27,404 bases of DNA from JAAYAY01 sp964429355 (GCA_964429355.1 CAYSCH010000089.1:1-27404), one strand, 5' to 3'; counted from the stretch's first letter, positions 1 to 8,973 are shown. The notes: generated from the letters alone by a model not told the origin. Program-made: numbers and translations.

Positions 1-230
1 TGTCCGGGCGGGTTTCCTCCAGCAGCAGGTCCAGGCCGGGTTTGTGCGGGGCGATGCGGGGAAAGAAGCGCGCATAGTCCATGTCGCCGGTGCCGGTGGC
101 GGCATAGGCAAGCTCGCCGCCGCGCATGCCCGGTTCCCAGGGTGCTCTTTGAGAATAGGGCCTCGCATGGTATTCTGCAGCCATCGGGTCTTGATGTGAA
201 CGCCGGCCGGATTCTCTCGGAAGTCACCGC
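1..230 (-). pseudogene. Possible sugar-phosphate isomerase/epimerase remnant, running off the left edge
   Basis: Read on the minus strand, about 1-150 translates without stops to a segment containing GGELAYAATGTGDMDYARFF followed by LDLLLEETRPD. This resembles the late beta-strand region of xylose-isomerase-like TIM-barrel sugar isomerases, which carry a 'GxGxxD-(Y/W)-xxFF' stretch and then a Glu near the next strand. About 35 codons upstream, in a different frame, there is GVHIKTRW, which resembles the 'HxHxKD' strand that normally precedes it. The two pieces would join only through an indel near 145-165. No start with a ribosome-binding site is visible, and the upstream part runs against the start of the plus-strand exporter. 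Either this is a decayed gene or the resemblance is accidental. The part to the left of the window is not visible. Confidence 0.3.
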
Positions 231-254
231 TTTGCGGGAAAGTTGCTCGAATTC

Positions 255-2717
255 ATGAAACCAGCATTCTTTGCGCGCAACAGCCTGAGGGTCTTGATTG
301 TCATCGCCTTCCTGATGCCCATCATGTTCATGGGGACCAGACGCTCGCTCTTGAGCAACTCAAACGACGTCAAGTCGTGGCTTCCGGCCCAATACGAGGA
401 GACCCACACGTTCAGGTGGTATCGGGAGCGGTTCGAAAGCGACATGTTCGTCCTGGTAAGCTGGGAGGGCTGCACGCTGGAGAGCGAGGCGTTGGAACTG
501 CTGGCCCGCAAGTTGGTCCCACCCGCTGAGGAGCCACCGTCTCGCGATGAACCGTTGCGGTTCTTCACGGAGGCGGTCACGGGCACCCGGTTGCGGAATA
601 TGCTTGTCGAGGAACAGCAACTGACGGTCGCACAGGCCACGGAGCGACTGAAGGGCTTTGTGATCGGTCCGGACGGCAAGCAGACGTGTCTTGTCCTGAC
701 GGTCAATCCGAAAGGCGAGGCGATCTGGGATGCCGAGAGAGCCCAGGGAAAGCATGGCCGGCAGAAGTTCCTCCACGCGGTTGTGGATCACATCTACGAA
801 GTGGCCGAGACGGACTGTGCAATCTCACGTGACCAACTCCGCATGGGCGGTCCGCCGATCGACAATGTGGCGATTGACACAGAGGGTGAGAAATCGCTGT
901 TTCAGCTTGCCGGGGTATGCGCCCTGGTCGGGCTGTTCATGTCGTGGTGGTGCTTGCGGAGTTTCGGCCTGACGGCGATGGTGTTCACAACGGGACTCTT
1001 CTCGGCCGGCCTGAGCCTCGCCGCCGTCTATGTTACCGGCTCGAAGATGAATGCGATCCTGCTGACGATGCCTTCCCTGGTTTTCGTCGCAGCGACTTCG
1101 GGTGCGATCCACCTGGCAAACTACTATCGCGACGCCGTGAAGCAGCACGGCGTAGCAGGGGCCGCCGATCGCGCCGTGCGCAATGCGTGGCTGCCCCTGT
1201 TCCTGGCCACGGGCACCACCGCCATCGGTCTGGTTTCGCTGGCCGTAAGTGAACTGGTGCCGATCCGCATGTTCGGCGTCTATTCGGCGATCGGCGTCAT
1301 GATCAGCCTGGTCGTCCTTTGCTTCTACCTTCCCGCCGCACTGGAGACATGGCCGATCAAGAACATCAACCGGGAAGATGCCCATGCCTTCGACCCGGGC
1401 TTGTCGCCCAAGTGGGGCCACGTAGGTCGTTTCATCATCCGTCGCAATGGGTGGATGATTGCGGCGTGCATGACGTTGATGGCCGTCGGCGCTTATGGCG
1501 TCTCGCAGGTAGAAACCTCCGTGAAATTGATGCGCTATTTTTCGGGCAACGCCCCGATTATTGCCGACTACGCCTGGTTGGAGAAGCACCTGGGCCTCTT
1601 GGTCCCAATGGAGGTGGTGATCCGCGTCGACAAGACCAAGTGCAAGTTGGACCTTCTGGATCAGATGCGATTGGTCAAGGACGTGCAGCGGACAATCGGG
1701 GCCATGCCGGAGGTAGGAAGCGCCTTGGCTGCTCCGACCTTCGCGCGAAACTTGCCATCGCGGCCCCGCCTGCTTGAACGGCGGGCGTGGATCACGGTCC
1801 TGGACCGCCACCGCGAGGATCTCAGCGACTACCTGCACAGCGATAAGAATGAGGAGCTGTGGCGTGTGAGCGCTCGTGTGGGCGCCCTGACCGACCTCGA
1901 CTACGGGGAGTTCATTCACGACATCCGCCGGCAGGTCGATCCGGTGCTGGCCGAATACAAGGCCCGGGGGATCGACGGCGTTTCGGTCGTCTACACCGGC
2001 CTGGTGCCGCTGATCTACAAGGCCCAGCGTTCGATGCTCGATGGCCTGATCCTGGGCTTCGTGGGCGACCTGATTCTTATCGGTATCGCCATCATCTGCC
2101 TGTTGCGGGATTGGTCGGCCGGGATCCTGCTGGCAATCCCCAGCCTATTCCCGCTGGCGATCGTCTTCGGAACCATGGGGCTGGCCGGGATTGTCGTCGA
2201 CGTGGGCACGGTGCTTGTACCCGCGGTGGCGCTCGGCGTGACCGTGGATGATGCGATCCACTTCATGATCTGGTGCCGCCACGGCCAGGAAAAGGGAATG
2301 GACCGCGGCGAATCAATCATGTTCGCGTACGAAGACTGTGCGAGGGCGGTCTACCAGAGCTGGGGGGTAATCGGGCTGGGACTCTCGGCCTTCATGTTCA
2401 GCGGGTTCACCCCTACGCAGCGGTTTGGCGTCCTCATGCCGGCGATGCTCACGATCTCGTCGATCGGCAACCTGGTGCTGCTGCCAGCACTGCTGGCCTC
2501 CCCGTTGGGCAATTTCTTCTGGAAGAGCGGCCAGCGGGTGATCCGAAAGAAGCAGGCGGCGGCACTCGCAGACCCTGCGAATCTGGCGCGACCCGCAGTC
2601 CGCGACTCGCGAGGAGACTCCTCGCACCCGCAACCAGTGAGCCACTCCGGCAGCCCGTCGGCGGTTCCCGCGGAGCATCGACCGAAAGGCCGGCGCCGCC
2701 TTTCGAAACCCGCGTAG
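255..2717 (+). CDS. MMPL/RND-superfamily exporter
   Basis: Inner-membrane RND-superfamily protein of the MMPL / hydrophobe-exporter type, about 820 aa. The layout is a duplicated RND: one N-terminal membrane segment (residues about 8-26), a periplasmic loop to about 210, a membrane bundle to about 365, a second single segment near 400, a second periplasmic loop, and a final bundle about 600-760. The second bundle has GVTVDDAIHFMIW with Asp665-Asp666, the acidic pair typical of proton-driven family members; the first bundle has ATSGAIHLANYY instead. The tail after about 765 is basic and Pro-rich and looks disordered. ATG at 255 is preferred because GGGAAAG at 236-242 lies about 12 nt upstream; an in-frame TTG at 243 is too close to it. 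The substrate cannot be read; lipids, hopanoids or hydrophobic compounds are usual for this group. It is separate from the tetR-acrAB-type locus downstream. Confidence 0.85.
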   Translation: MKPAFFARNSLRVLIVIAFLMPIMFMGTRRSLLSNSNDVKSWLPAQYEETHTFRWYRERFESDMFVLVSWEGCTLESEALELLARKLVPPAEEPPSRDEPLRFFTEAVTGTRLRNMLVEEQQLTVAQATERLKGFVIGPDGKQTCLVLTVNPKGEAIWDAERAQGKHGRQKFLHAVVDHIYEVAETDCAISRDQLRMGGPPIDNVAIDTEGEKSLFQLAGVCALVGLFMSWWCLRSFGLTAMVFTTGLFSAGLSLAAVYVTGSKMNAILLTMPSLVFVAATSGAIHLANYYRDAVKQHGVAGAADRAVRNAWLPLFLATGTTAIGLVSLAVSELVPIRMFGVYSAIGVMISLVVLCFYLPAALETWPIKNINREDAHAFDPGLSPKWGHVGRFIIRRNGWMIAACMTLMAVGAYGVSQVETSVKLMRYFSGNAPIIADYAWLEKHLGLLVPMEVVIRVDKTKCKLDLLDQMRLVKDVQRTIGAMPEVGSALAAPTFARNLPSRPRLLERRAWITVLDRHREDLSDYLHSDKNEELWRVSARVGALTDLDYGEFIHDIRRQVDPVLAEYKARGIDGVSVVYTGLVPLIYKAQRSMLDGLILGFVGDLILIGIAIICLLRDWSAGILLAIPSLFPLAIVFGTMGLAGIVVDVGTVLVPAVALGVTVDDAIHFMIWCRHGQEKGMDRGESIMFAYEDCARAVYQSWGVIGLGLSAFMFSGFTPTQRFGVLMPAMLTISSIGNLVLLPALLASPLGNFFWKSGQRVIRKKQAAALADPANLARPAVRDSRGDSSHPQPVSHSGSPSAVPAEHRPKGRRRLSKPA

Positions 2718-2960
2718 GGACTGTTCAATCGACGGTTCCAGTATTCGCCAGGGGAATATCACGGTGCGGAGGCGGATGGTTCCAAAGAATCCTGCCCGGT
2801 ATCGGCTGCGCCATGCGCACTCGGATTTGGCGGGGTCCTATCGATCTGCTTTTCGCCCTCGACCAGTGATGGCCGTGTCGGCGAAAAGAAGTGTGTGCCT
2901 CATCAAGTCTCACCGACCGGCGAATTCCCTCCGTTCCTGGCAAAGTACCCTTGAGTCCGA

Positions 2961-3185
2961 ATGCGACACCAAGTGGTTCCGGACAAAGACCCATTGGTCA
3001 TTCCAGAAGACTTTGGATACTACTTTTGGGTGCCACGAACCGACACGGGCGGTGGAATGAGGATAGAGAACGAACTTTTCGGACGAATCGAAACCAAGGC
3101 GGATCGGTGCCTGATAGCTGAAATTTTCCCGGAAATCGCGCGATTCTGGATCGATAGGTCCGCCTTGTTGGACGAGAGGTATTGA
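2961..3185 (+). CDS. Doubtful small hypothetical protein (74 aa)
   Basis: Open frame of 74 codons whose product has a fairly protein-like mix (PEDFGYYFWVPRTD, then ENELFGRIETK and EIFPEIARFWIDR). Against it: no Shine-Dalgarno precedes the ATG, third codon positions are not G/C-rich as in neighbouring genes, and overlapping frames on both strands are also open here. It may be chance, or the remnant of an older gene. No family is recognised. Confidence 0.15.
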   Translation: MRHQVVPDKDPLVIPEDFGYYFWVPRTDTGGGMRIENELFGRIETKADRCLIAEIFPEIARFWIDRSALLDERY

Positions 3186-3210
3186 TTAATGACTGGGCGG
3201 TCGATAAAAT
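3182..3210 (+). promoter_or_regulatory. Predicted promoter and possible operator of the tetR-like gene
   Basis: TTGATT (3182-3187) and TAAAAT (3205-3210) are separated by exactly 17 nt and match 4/6 and 5/6 of the sigma-70 consensus. The spacer contains the imperfect dyad GACTGGGCGGTC (3191-3202), a plausible autoregulatory site. The start GTG lies about 30 nt downstream, preceded by AAAGGAGG at 3227-3234. Confidence 0.45.
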
Positions 3211-3239
3211 AGATTGATCCATTTTGAAAGGAGGCGTGC

Positions 3240-3860
3240 GTGCCCAGATTGACGGTCATTCGGAAACAGGCCCTCGACGAAATGATGAAGGAGGCCCTTT
3301 TTGAGGCCACGGTCGCCGTTCTGAGTGAGCATGGTGTGGATGGAATGACCATGGACCGCGTGGCCTTGCAGGCAGGCGTGGCCAAGGGGAGCTTGTACCG
3401 CTATTTTCGCAGCAAGCGGGATCTCCTGGAGTTCGTCTACACGAAGCTGCTTGATCCGATCTTCCAGAGTTTGGAGGAGATGGCGGCTAAGACGCAGCCG
3501 GCGATTGAGAGCCTGGCAGAGCAACTTCGCGCTTTACTGGAACACGTTGCCAAGCACATTCAGGTTCACAAACTCCTGTTCGAGGACGAAGCTGCCCATG
3601 GTCTTTTGCAGTCATCGGAACGGCGGACCGTCGAGGCCGCCAGCCAGCGACTGGCGGGGGTCTTTCGGCAAGGGATTGCAGAAGGCGTCTTCCGTCCCCA
3701 GGATCCGTTGATGCTGGCCCACATGTACCTCAGTCTCTGCAAAGGGGTCCTGCAAACGCAACCACCCCTGGAAGAACCTGACCAGCGGGAGACCGTTCAC
3801 CGTCTGATTATGGGCACGTTTTTGAACGGTATCGCCACAGAAGAAGGACGAATCCCTTGA
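3240..3860 (+). CDS. TetR/AcrR-family transcriptional regulator
   Basis: 206-aa one-component repressor of the TetR family. The N-terminal DNA-binding domain is clear: helix 1 at about residues 11-31, then the helix-turn-helix TMDRVALQAGVAKGSLYRYF (residues 37-56) followed by SKRDLLE. The remainder is an all-helical ligand and dimerisation domain with no recognisable ligand signature. The GTG start at 3240 is supported by the strong AAAGGAGG five bases upstream. The gene lies directly before, and in the same orientation as, the membrane-fusion/pump/outer-membrane genes, the usual place for the local repressor of an RND efflux operon. By inference it senses a pump substrate and represses 4183-10950, and probably itself. 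Length is normal for the family. Confidence 0.93.
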   Translation: MPRLTVIRKQALDEMMKEALFEATVAVLSEHGVDGMTMDRVALQAGVAKGSLYRYFRSKRDLLEFVYTKLLDPIFQSLEEMAAKTQPAIESLAEQLRALLEHVAKHIQVHKLLFEDEAAHGLLQSSERRTVEAASQRLAGVFRQGIAEGVFRPQDPLMLAHMYLSLCKGVLQTQPPLEEPDQRETVHRLIMGTFLNGIATEEGRIP

Positions 3861-4182
3861 TACGCACAACGGTGGGCGGCATGGACCGGAAGAGACCCTT
3901 TTGGAGGCCCTCGCAAAACGTGGGTGTCTCCCGCGGGCACGGATATACATGATCGCTGGTTCTGCTGGCGGCTTTTGCAGTGATTCAGACCTTTGAGGCA
4001 GGAGTGCTCTCGATCGGAAGGTGAACAGCTCGGGTGGGACAGGAAACACGGTTTCTCGCAACCGCTGATTGTGGGGCTGAACCTGGAATCGACCTCGGCA
4101 GTCTTCTTCTGCGGTTTCTTTCGGCGGATGAATTCCACTTCTTTTGGTTTGGTCGATCGGTTTCGACCATTGGAGTATCTCG
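3861..4182. other. Intergenic leader between tetR-like gene and efflux operon, 322 bp
   Basis: No credible gene. The 3' end contains the inverted repeat at 4150-4169 and a GGAG ribosome-binding site at 4172-4175. I could not identify a convincing -35/-10 pair by eye. Confidence 0.5.
4150..4169 (+). promoter_or_regulatory. Inverted repeat just upstream of the membrane-fusion gene, possible TetR operator
   Basis: TGGTCGA (4150-4156) and TCGACCA (4163-4169) form a perfect 7-bp dyad around a 6-nt centre. It ends 3 nt before the GGAG ribosome-binding site. TetR-family operators are commonly palindromes of about this size. The 7-mer GGTCGAT also occurs in the tetR promoter region (3199-3205). It could alternatively act as an mRNA hairpin near the ribosome-binding site. 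Confidence 0.4.
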
Positions 4183-5493
4183 ATGAATTGGTGCAAGACT
4201 TGGAAACGGTTGGTCCTGTTGGCATTGCTGGCATGCCCCTGCCTGGCGGGCTGTAACCGCCAACAGGAAGCTCCGCCCCCCGCTGCCCCGCCCGAGGTAG
4301 CCGTGGTGACGGTCGAGCCTCAGCCGGTAGTGCTCACCTCGGAATTGCCTGGGCGGACCGCCGGGTACCTGGTGGCAGAGATTCGGCCGCAGGTGAACGG
4401 GCTGCTACAGAAACGCCTGTTTCCCGAGGGTTCTGATGTGAAGGCCGGGGACGTGCTCTACCAAATCGATCCCGCCCCCTACCAGGCGGCTTATGAGAAT
4501 GCCGTCGCTGTCCATAACTCGGCGCAGCAGACCGCCCAGCGGGCGACGGCCGAGTTGGCCGCCAGCAAGGCCGGCCTCGAGCGGCATGAGGCGGTCCTCA
4601 AATTGGCCATCACGAACCGAGATCGGAACGAAAAACTGATCAAGACCGATGCCGTGTCGCAGGCGGAACTCGAGCAGTCGGTGGCCGACGTGGCCGTGGC
4701 CAACGCCGGGTTGGAAGTCGGCAAAGCGACGGTGAAGAGCGCCGCAGAGGCGGTGGAGGTGGCCGAGGCCGCCATCCAGCAGGCGGCAGCGGCCGTCGAG
4801 ACCGCCCGCATCAATCTGGGCTACACCAAGATCATCGCCCCCATCTCGGGCCGCATCGGCCGATCCGAGGTAACCGAGGGGGCCATTGTCACGGCCTATC
4901 AGCCCACTCCCCTGGCCACGATTCAGCAACTCGACCCGATCTTCGTGGACGTGCCCCAATCGACTGCGCAGTTGAACCACTTGAAACGCAGCCTGAACAA
5001 CGGCTCCCTGAAGGACAATGGCACCGACAAGGTCAAGATCGTGCTGGAAGACGGCACGGCCTATTCGCAGGAAGGGTCGCTCAAATTCCGGGACGTGACC
5101 GTGGATCCCACCACCGGCTCGGTCAAACTGCGGATCGTGGTTCCCAATCCGGATACAATCCTGTTGCCCGGGATGTTTGTGCGGGCGATCATCGACGAAG
5201 GTGTCAACGAGCAGGGCATCCTCGTTCCCCAGCAGGCCGTGTCGCGGGATACTAAGGGAAATCCAACTGTCCTGATTGTGGATGCCGATGAGAAGGTCGA
5301 CCAGCGTGCGATTTCGACCGAGCGTGCTCTCGGTGACAAGTGGCTCGTTTCGACGGGTCTCGTTCCGGGGGATCGGGTGATCGTTGAGGGAATGCAGAAG
5401 GTTCGCGCCGGGGTCGCTGTCACGGCGGTCCCGTTTGCAGCCAAGCCGCCCAATGCGGATAAACCCGCCGATTCTGCCCATGCTGCCCTCTGA
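4183..5493 (+). CDS. RND efflux periplasmic adaptor (membrane-fusion lipoprotein, AcrA/MexA type)
   Basis: 436-aa periplasmic adaptor that links the inner-membrane RND pump to the outer-membrane channel. The N-terminus is a lipoprotein signal: basic WKR, a Leu-rich core and a lipobox LAGC with Cys24 as the lipidation site, followed by a Pro/Ala linker. Next come the barrel-sandwich half (ELPGRTAGYLVAEIRPQVNG, then GDVLYQIDPAPYQAAYENA), an Ala-rich alpha-helical hairpin at about residues 105-205, the second lipoyl half (INLGYTKIIAPISGRIG), and beta-barrel and membrane-proximal domains to the end (DPTTGSVKLRIVVPNP, LLPGMFVRA). ATG 4183 has GGAG at 4172-4175, seven bases away; in-frame upstream codons would spoil the signal peptide. 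The pump gene follows after 37 nt, so the two are almost certainly co-transcribed. Confidence 0.95.
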   Translation: MNWCKTWKRLVLLALLACPCLAGCNRQQEAPPPAAPPEVAVVTVEPQPVVLTSELPGRTAGYLVAEIRPQVNGLLQKRLFPEGSDVKAGDVLYQIDPAPYQAAYENAVAVHNSAQQTAQRATAELAASKAGLERHEAVLKLAITNRDRNEKLIKTDAVSQAELEQSVADVAVANAGLEVGKATVKSAAEAVEVAEAAIQQAAAAVETARINLGYTKIIAPISGRIGRSEVTEGAIVTAYQPTPLATIQQLDPIFVDVPQSTAQLNHLKRSLNNGSLKDNGTDKVKIVLEDGTAYSQEGSLKFRDVTVDPTTGSVKLRIVVPNPDTILLPGMFVRAIIDEGVNEQGILVPQQAVSRDTKGNPTVLIVDADEKVDQRAISTERALGDKWLVSTGLVPGDRVIVEGMQKVRAGVAVTAVPFAAKPPNADKPADSAHAAL

Positions 5494-5530
5494 CCGAACC
5501 GACCTCTCATTGAATTGACGGAGTCACACG

Positions 5531-8500
5531 GTGCTATCGAGATTCTTTCTGGATCGTCCTGTCTTTGCGTGGGTCATCGCCATCATCATGATGCTGGCCG
5601 GTGCACTGGCGATTTACAATCTACCCATTGCGCAGTATCCGCCGATTGCCCCGCCGTCGATCGCCATTGACGCCTTCTACCCTGGGGCGTCGGCAAAAAC
5701 GGTCGAAGACAGCGTAACGCAGATCATCGAGCAGAAGATGACCGGCTTCGACAACATGCTGTACATGTCGGCCCAAAGCAGTTCCTCCGGTTCTTCCCGC
5801 ATCGAATTGACCTTCAAGCCGGGAACCGATCCGGACCTGGCGTGGTCCCAGGTGCAAAACAAGCTCCAACTGGCCATGGCCAACCTGCCGGATGTCATCC
5901 AGCGTCAGGGCGTCAAGGTCAGCAAATCCACCAGGAACTACTTGATCATCGTGGGTCTGATCTCCGAGGACGGCAGTCAGGACGGCAATGACCTGCGGGA
6001 CTATGCCGTCTCCACGATCGAGAAGGTGCTGGCGCGCGTGCCGGGCGTGGGCGAGGTGGAGGCCTTCGGCTCGCAGTACGCCATGCGTGTCTGGCTGAAC
6101 CCCGAGAAGCTGACAGACTACGGCCTGACCGTGGCGGATGTCGTCGCGGCCCTGCGGGCCTACAATGTGGAGGTCTCCGCCGGCCAGTTCGGCGGCATGC
6201 CCGCGGTTGAAGGGCAGCGGCTGAATGCCTCGATCATCGTGCAGAACCTGCTCAAGACGCCCGAAGAGTTCGCCAATGTCCCTGTGCGTACCAATGCGGA
6301 CAGTTCGGTGGTGCGGATCAAGGACGTGGGACGGACGGAACTCGGGACCGAGTTCTATGACGTCGAAATGTTCTTCAACGGCAAACCGAACGCGGCCCTG
6401 GCCGTCCGCCAGGCGCCCGGGGCGAATGAGCTCGACACGGCCGACGCTGTCAAGGCGAAGATGGAAGAGCTCAGCCGATATTTCCCGCCGGGGATGAAAG
6501 TCGTGTACCCTTACGAGACGACGCCCTTCGTGGAGGTGGCCATTGAGGATGTGATCCGGACCCTGATCGAGGCCATCGTGCTGGTGTTTCTGGTCATGTA
6601 CCTGTTCATGGGGAACATGCGGGCCACTCTGATTCCCACGATCGCCGTGCCGGTCGTCCTCTTGGGGACCTTCGGGGTTTTGGGATTATTCGGCTTCTCT
6701 ATCAACATGCTGACGATGTTCGCCATGGTGCTGGCGATCGGCCTGTTGGTCGACGACGCGATCGTCGTGGTGGAAAACGTCGAACGCATCATGAGCGAGG
6801 AGGGGATTTCGCCGCGCGAGGCCACGGGCAAATCGATGGACCAGATCACCAGCGCCCTGATCGGCATCGGGCTGGTGCTCTCGGCCGTGTTCGGCCCGAT
6901 GGCGTTCATGAGCGGCTCGACCGGCGTGATCTATCGCCAATTCTCGGTAACGATTATCGCGTCGATGACGCTGTCGGTGCTTGTGGCGTTGATCCTCACA
7001 CCGGTATTGTGCGTTTCGCTGCTCAAGCAGGTGCCAAAGGGCCATGAACCCGCCGAAGCTGGGGTGTGGTTCCTGCGGCCGTTCTTCCGTTGGTTCGATC
7101 GCATGTTCTTCCGGAGTCGCGATCTGTACGTGAAACAGGTCAACCGCACTCTGACCCACGCCTTTCGTTACCTGGTGATCTTCGGCGTGATCGTGGCGGG
7201 ATTCGTCTTCCTCTACCAGCGGATGCCCACTGGCTACCTGCCGGATGAAGACCAGGGCATCTTGATGGTGCAGGCCATGCTACCAGCCAATGCGACCATG
7301 GAAATGACGCAAGAGGTCATGACGAAGGTCAGAGACCATTTCCTGATCGATCAAAAGGACGCCGTGGAGTCGTGCATGGCGGGTGCCGGCATGAGTTTTG
7401 CAGGACGCGGCCAGAACATGGGCATGGCGTTCGTGAAACTGAAAGACTGGGAGCTTCGCGACCGCCCCGAGTTGAAGGCCGATGCCGTCGCAGGGAAGGC
7501 CATGGGTGTGTTCTCGCAGTTCCGTGAGGCCCAGGTCTTCGCATTCACGCCCCCGGCGGTTGTGGAACTCGGTACAGCCAAGGGATTCGACTTCCAGTTG
7601 CAGGACCGGGGCGGTGTGGGGCACGACGCATTGATGGCGGCGCGCAACGAGTTGCTGGGAATGGCTGCGAAGGACAAAAGGCTGGTGAAGGTTCGTCCCA
7701 ACGGCATGGAAGACGTGCCTGAATACCGGCTCGACGTGGATTGGGAGAAGGCCGGCTCGCAGGGGCAGCCCATCGATGCGATCCACAATACCATCAGTGC
7801 GGCATTCGGCAGCGCCTATGTCAACGACTTCATTCAGGGGGGACGCGTCAAGCGCGTGTATGTCCAGGCGGATGCGCCCTTCCGCATGTTGGAGAAGGAC
7901 ATCGAGAAGCTCTACGTTCGCAACACCGCGGGAAAGATGGTCCCGTTCACCTCCTTCGCGTCGGGCCGCTGGACGTCCGGGTCTCCCAGGCTCGAACGCT
8001 TCAACGCATTCCCGTCCATCAATATCCAGGGTGAACCTGCTCCAGGGAAAAGCTCCGGCGAGGCGATGCAAGCCATGGAGGAACTGGCCAAAAAACTTCC
8101 TCAGGGCATCGGGTTTGACTGGACGGGGCTCTCTTACCAGGAACGAATGTCGAGTTCCCAGACAGGCCTGTTGTACACGTTCTCCGTGATCGTCATCTTC
8201 TTGTGTCTGGCGGCGTTGTACGAAAGCTGGCCCGTTCCGATTTCGATTCTGCTGGCATTGCCCTTGGGGGCGATCGGCGGCGTGATTGGTTCGAGCTGGA
8301 TGGGATTGTCCAACGACGTCTATTTTCAGATTGCCATGTTGACCACGCTGGGATTGACCACCAAGAATGCCATCCTCATCGTGCAGTTTGCCAAGAACCG
8401 TGTGGAAGAAGGGATGGGTCTGATCTCGGCGACTCTGGAGGCCTCGAAGCTGAGGCTTCGGCCGATCGTGATGACCTCGTTGGCTTTCGGGTTCGGCGTG

Positions 8501-8686
8501 CTGCCGCTGGCGATGGCCAATGGGGCAGGCGCCGGAGCCCAAAATGCGATCGGCATCGGAGTCCTGGGCGGCGTGGTGACCTCCACGTTCCTGGTGACAC
8601 TCTTCGCGCCGCTGTTTTACGTGTTGATCTACCGGGCATTCTCCAAGAGAACGAGAGAAGCAGCGATCGCCGAACAGCTTCCGTAG
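5531..8686 (+). CDS. AcrB-type HAE1 RND multidrug efflux pump
   Basis: 1051-aa inner-membrane proton/drug antiporter of the hydrophobe/amphiphile efflux-1 family. It starts with the family signature MLSRFFLDRPVFAWVIAI and has PIAQYPPIAPPSI and YPGASAKTVEDSVTQIIEQ in the porter domain. The proton-relay pair Asp408-Asp409 lies in GLLVDDAIVVVENVER (transmembrane helix 4), and Lys945 in GLTTKNAILIVQFAK corresponds to the relay lysine of helix 10. Both halves and both large periplasmic loops are present and the length is typical, so the pump looks intact. GTG 5531 is preceded by ACGGAG. It would trimerise with the adaptor (4183) and the outer-membrane factor (9277). Substrate range cannot be read; detergents, dyes, bile-like compounds and drugs are usual. 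Confidence 0.97.
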   Translation: MLSRFFLDRPVFAWVIAIIMMLAGALAIYNLPIAQYPPIAPPSIAIDAFYPGASAKTVEDSVTQIIEQKMTGFDNMLYMSAQSSSSGSSRIELTFKPGTDPDLAWSQVQNKLQLAMANLPDVIQRQGVKVSKSTRNYLIIVGLISEDGSQDGNDLRDYAVSTIEKVLARVPGVGEVEAFGSQYAMRVWLNPEKLTDYGLTVADVVAALRAYNVEVSAGQFGGMPAVEGQRLNASIIVQNLLKTPEEFANVPVRTNADSSVVRIKDVGRTELGTEFYDVEMFFNGKPNAALAVRQAPGANELDTADAVKAKMEELSRYFPPGMKVVYPYETTPFVEVAIEDVIRTLIEAIVLVFLVMYLFMGNMRATLIPTIAVPVVLLGTFGVLGLFGFSINMLTMFAMVLAIGLLVDDAIVVVENVERIMSEEGISPREATGKSMDQITSALIGIGLVLSAVFGPMAFMSGSTGVIYRQFSVTIIASMTLSVLVALILTPVLCVSLLKQVPKGHEPAEAGVWFLRPFFRWFDRMFFRSRDLYVKQVNRTLTHAFRYLVIFGVIVAGFVFLYQRMPTGYLPDEDQGILMVQAMLPANATMEMTQEVMTKVRDHFLIDQKDAVESCMAGAGMSFAGRGQNMGMAFVKLKDWELRDRPELKADAVAGKAMGVFSQFREAQVFAFTPPAVVELGTAKGFDFQLQDRGGVGHDALMAARNELLGMAAKDKRLVKVRPNGMEDVPEYRLDVDWEKAGSQGQPIDAIHNTISAAFGSAYVNDFIQGGRVKRVYVQADAPFRMLEKDIEKLYVRNTAGKMVPFTSFASGRWTSGSPRLERFNAFPSINIQGEPAPGKSSGEAMQAMEELAKKLPQGIGFDWTGLSYQERMSSSQTGLLYTFSVIVIFLCLAALYESWPVPISILLALPLGAIGGVIGSSWMGLSNDVYFQIAMLTTLGLTTKNAILIVQFAKNRVEEGMGLISATLEASKLRLRPIVMTSLAFGFGVLPLAMANGAGAGAQNAIGIGVLGGVVTSTFLVTLFAPLFYVLIYRAFSKRTREAAIAEQLP

Positions 8687-8688
8687 AT

Positions 8689-8973
8689 CGATCTTTGGGC
8701 TACGCCGAGGCCGGCGACATCCTGCTCGAAGGCCGATCGCTGACTGCCGGCGAGGCCTACGAACTCAAGTTGGTGAACCAACTCGCTCTTCCCGCCAATC
8801 TCGAACCGACAGCCCTGGAGACGGCCCGGCGATTCGCGAGCGCTCCTTCCGCGGCGCTGCGGGCTCTGAAGAGAAACCTCGTTGCCTCGGTCGAAAGCCT
8901 GGAGGTCTATCCGGACCAGATCGGCACAGGCTTCCAGCACGTCAAGGGCCCTCCTCCGACAGGCACGTGGTAG
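8689..8973 (+). pseudogene. C-terminal fragment of an enoyl-CoA hydratase/isomerase (crotonase) gene
   Basis: The 94 codons right after the pump stop encode GYAEAGDILLEGRSLTAGEA, then KLVNQLALPANLEPTALETA and ALRALKRNLVASVE. This matches the C-terminal third of crotonases ('A..LLLtGr.ltA.EA...gLVn.vvp...L...A...A..p..al...K..l'). The N-terminal part, with the CoA-binding oxyanion strands and catalytic residues, is absent: upstream of 8689 the DNA belongs to the pump in another frame. There is no ribosome-binding site, and the usual Gly before LV is Lys. It is best read as a remnant left by a rearrangement that set the pump gene against an older gene. Translation from TTG 8695 is conceivable, but the product could not be a working hydratase. 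Confidence 0.55.

Larger units (their letters stand above)
2718..3239. other. Intergenic region, 522 bp, no convincing gene
   Basis: This stretch has visibly lower G+C than its flanks. It carries the promoter and ribosome-binding site of the tetR-like gene at its right end. One weak candidate reading frame (2961-3185, plus) is listed separately. No clear terminator hairpin was seen after the exporter stop. Confidence 0.5.

Noticed and set aside
825..1919. Minus-strand frame of 364 codons opposite the exporter
   Set aside because: The plus strand carries the membrane topology and the VDDAIHF motif; the antisense product is His/Gln/Arg-rich with no recognisable fold.
3182..3210. Riboswitch or attenuator in the tetR leader
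   Set aside because: The leader between the -10 and the GTG is only about 30 nt and shows only a promoter and a small dyad.
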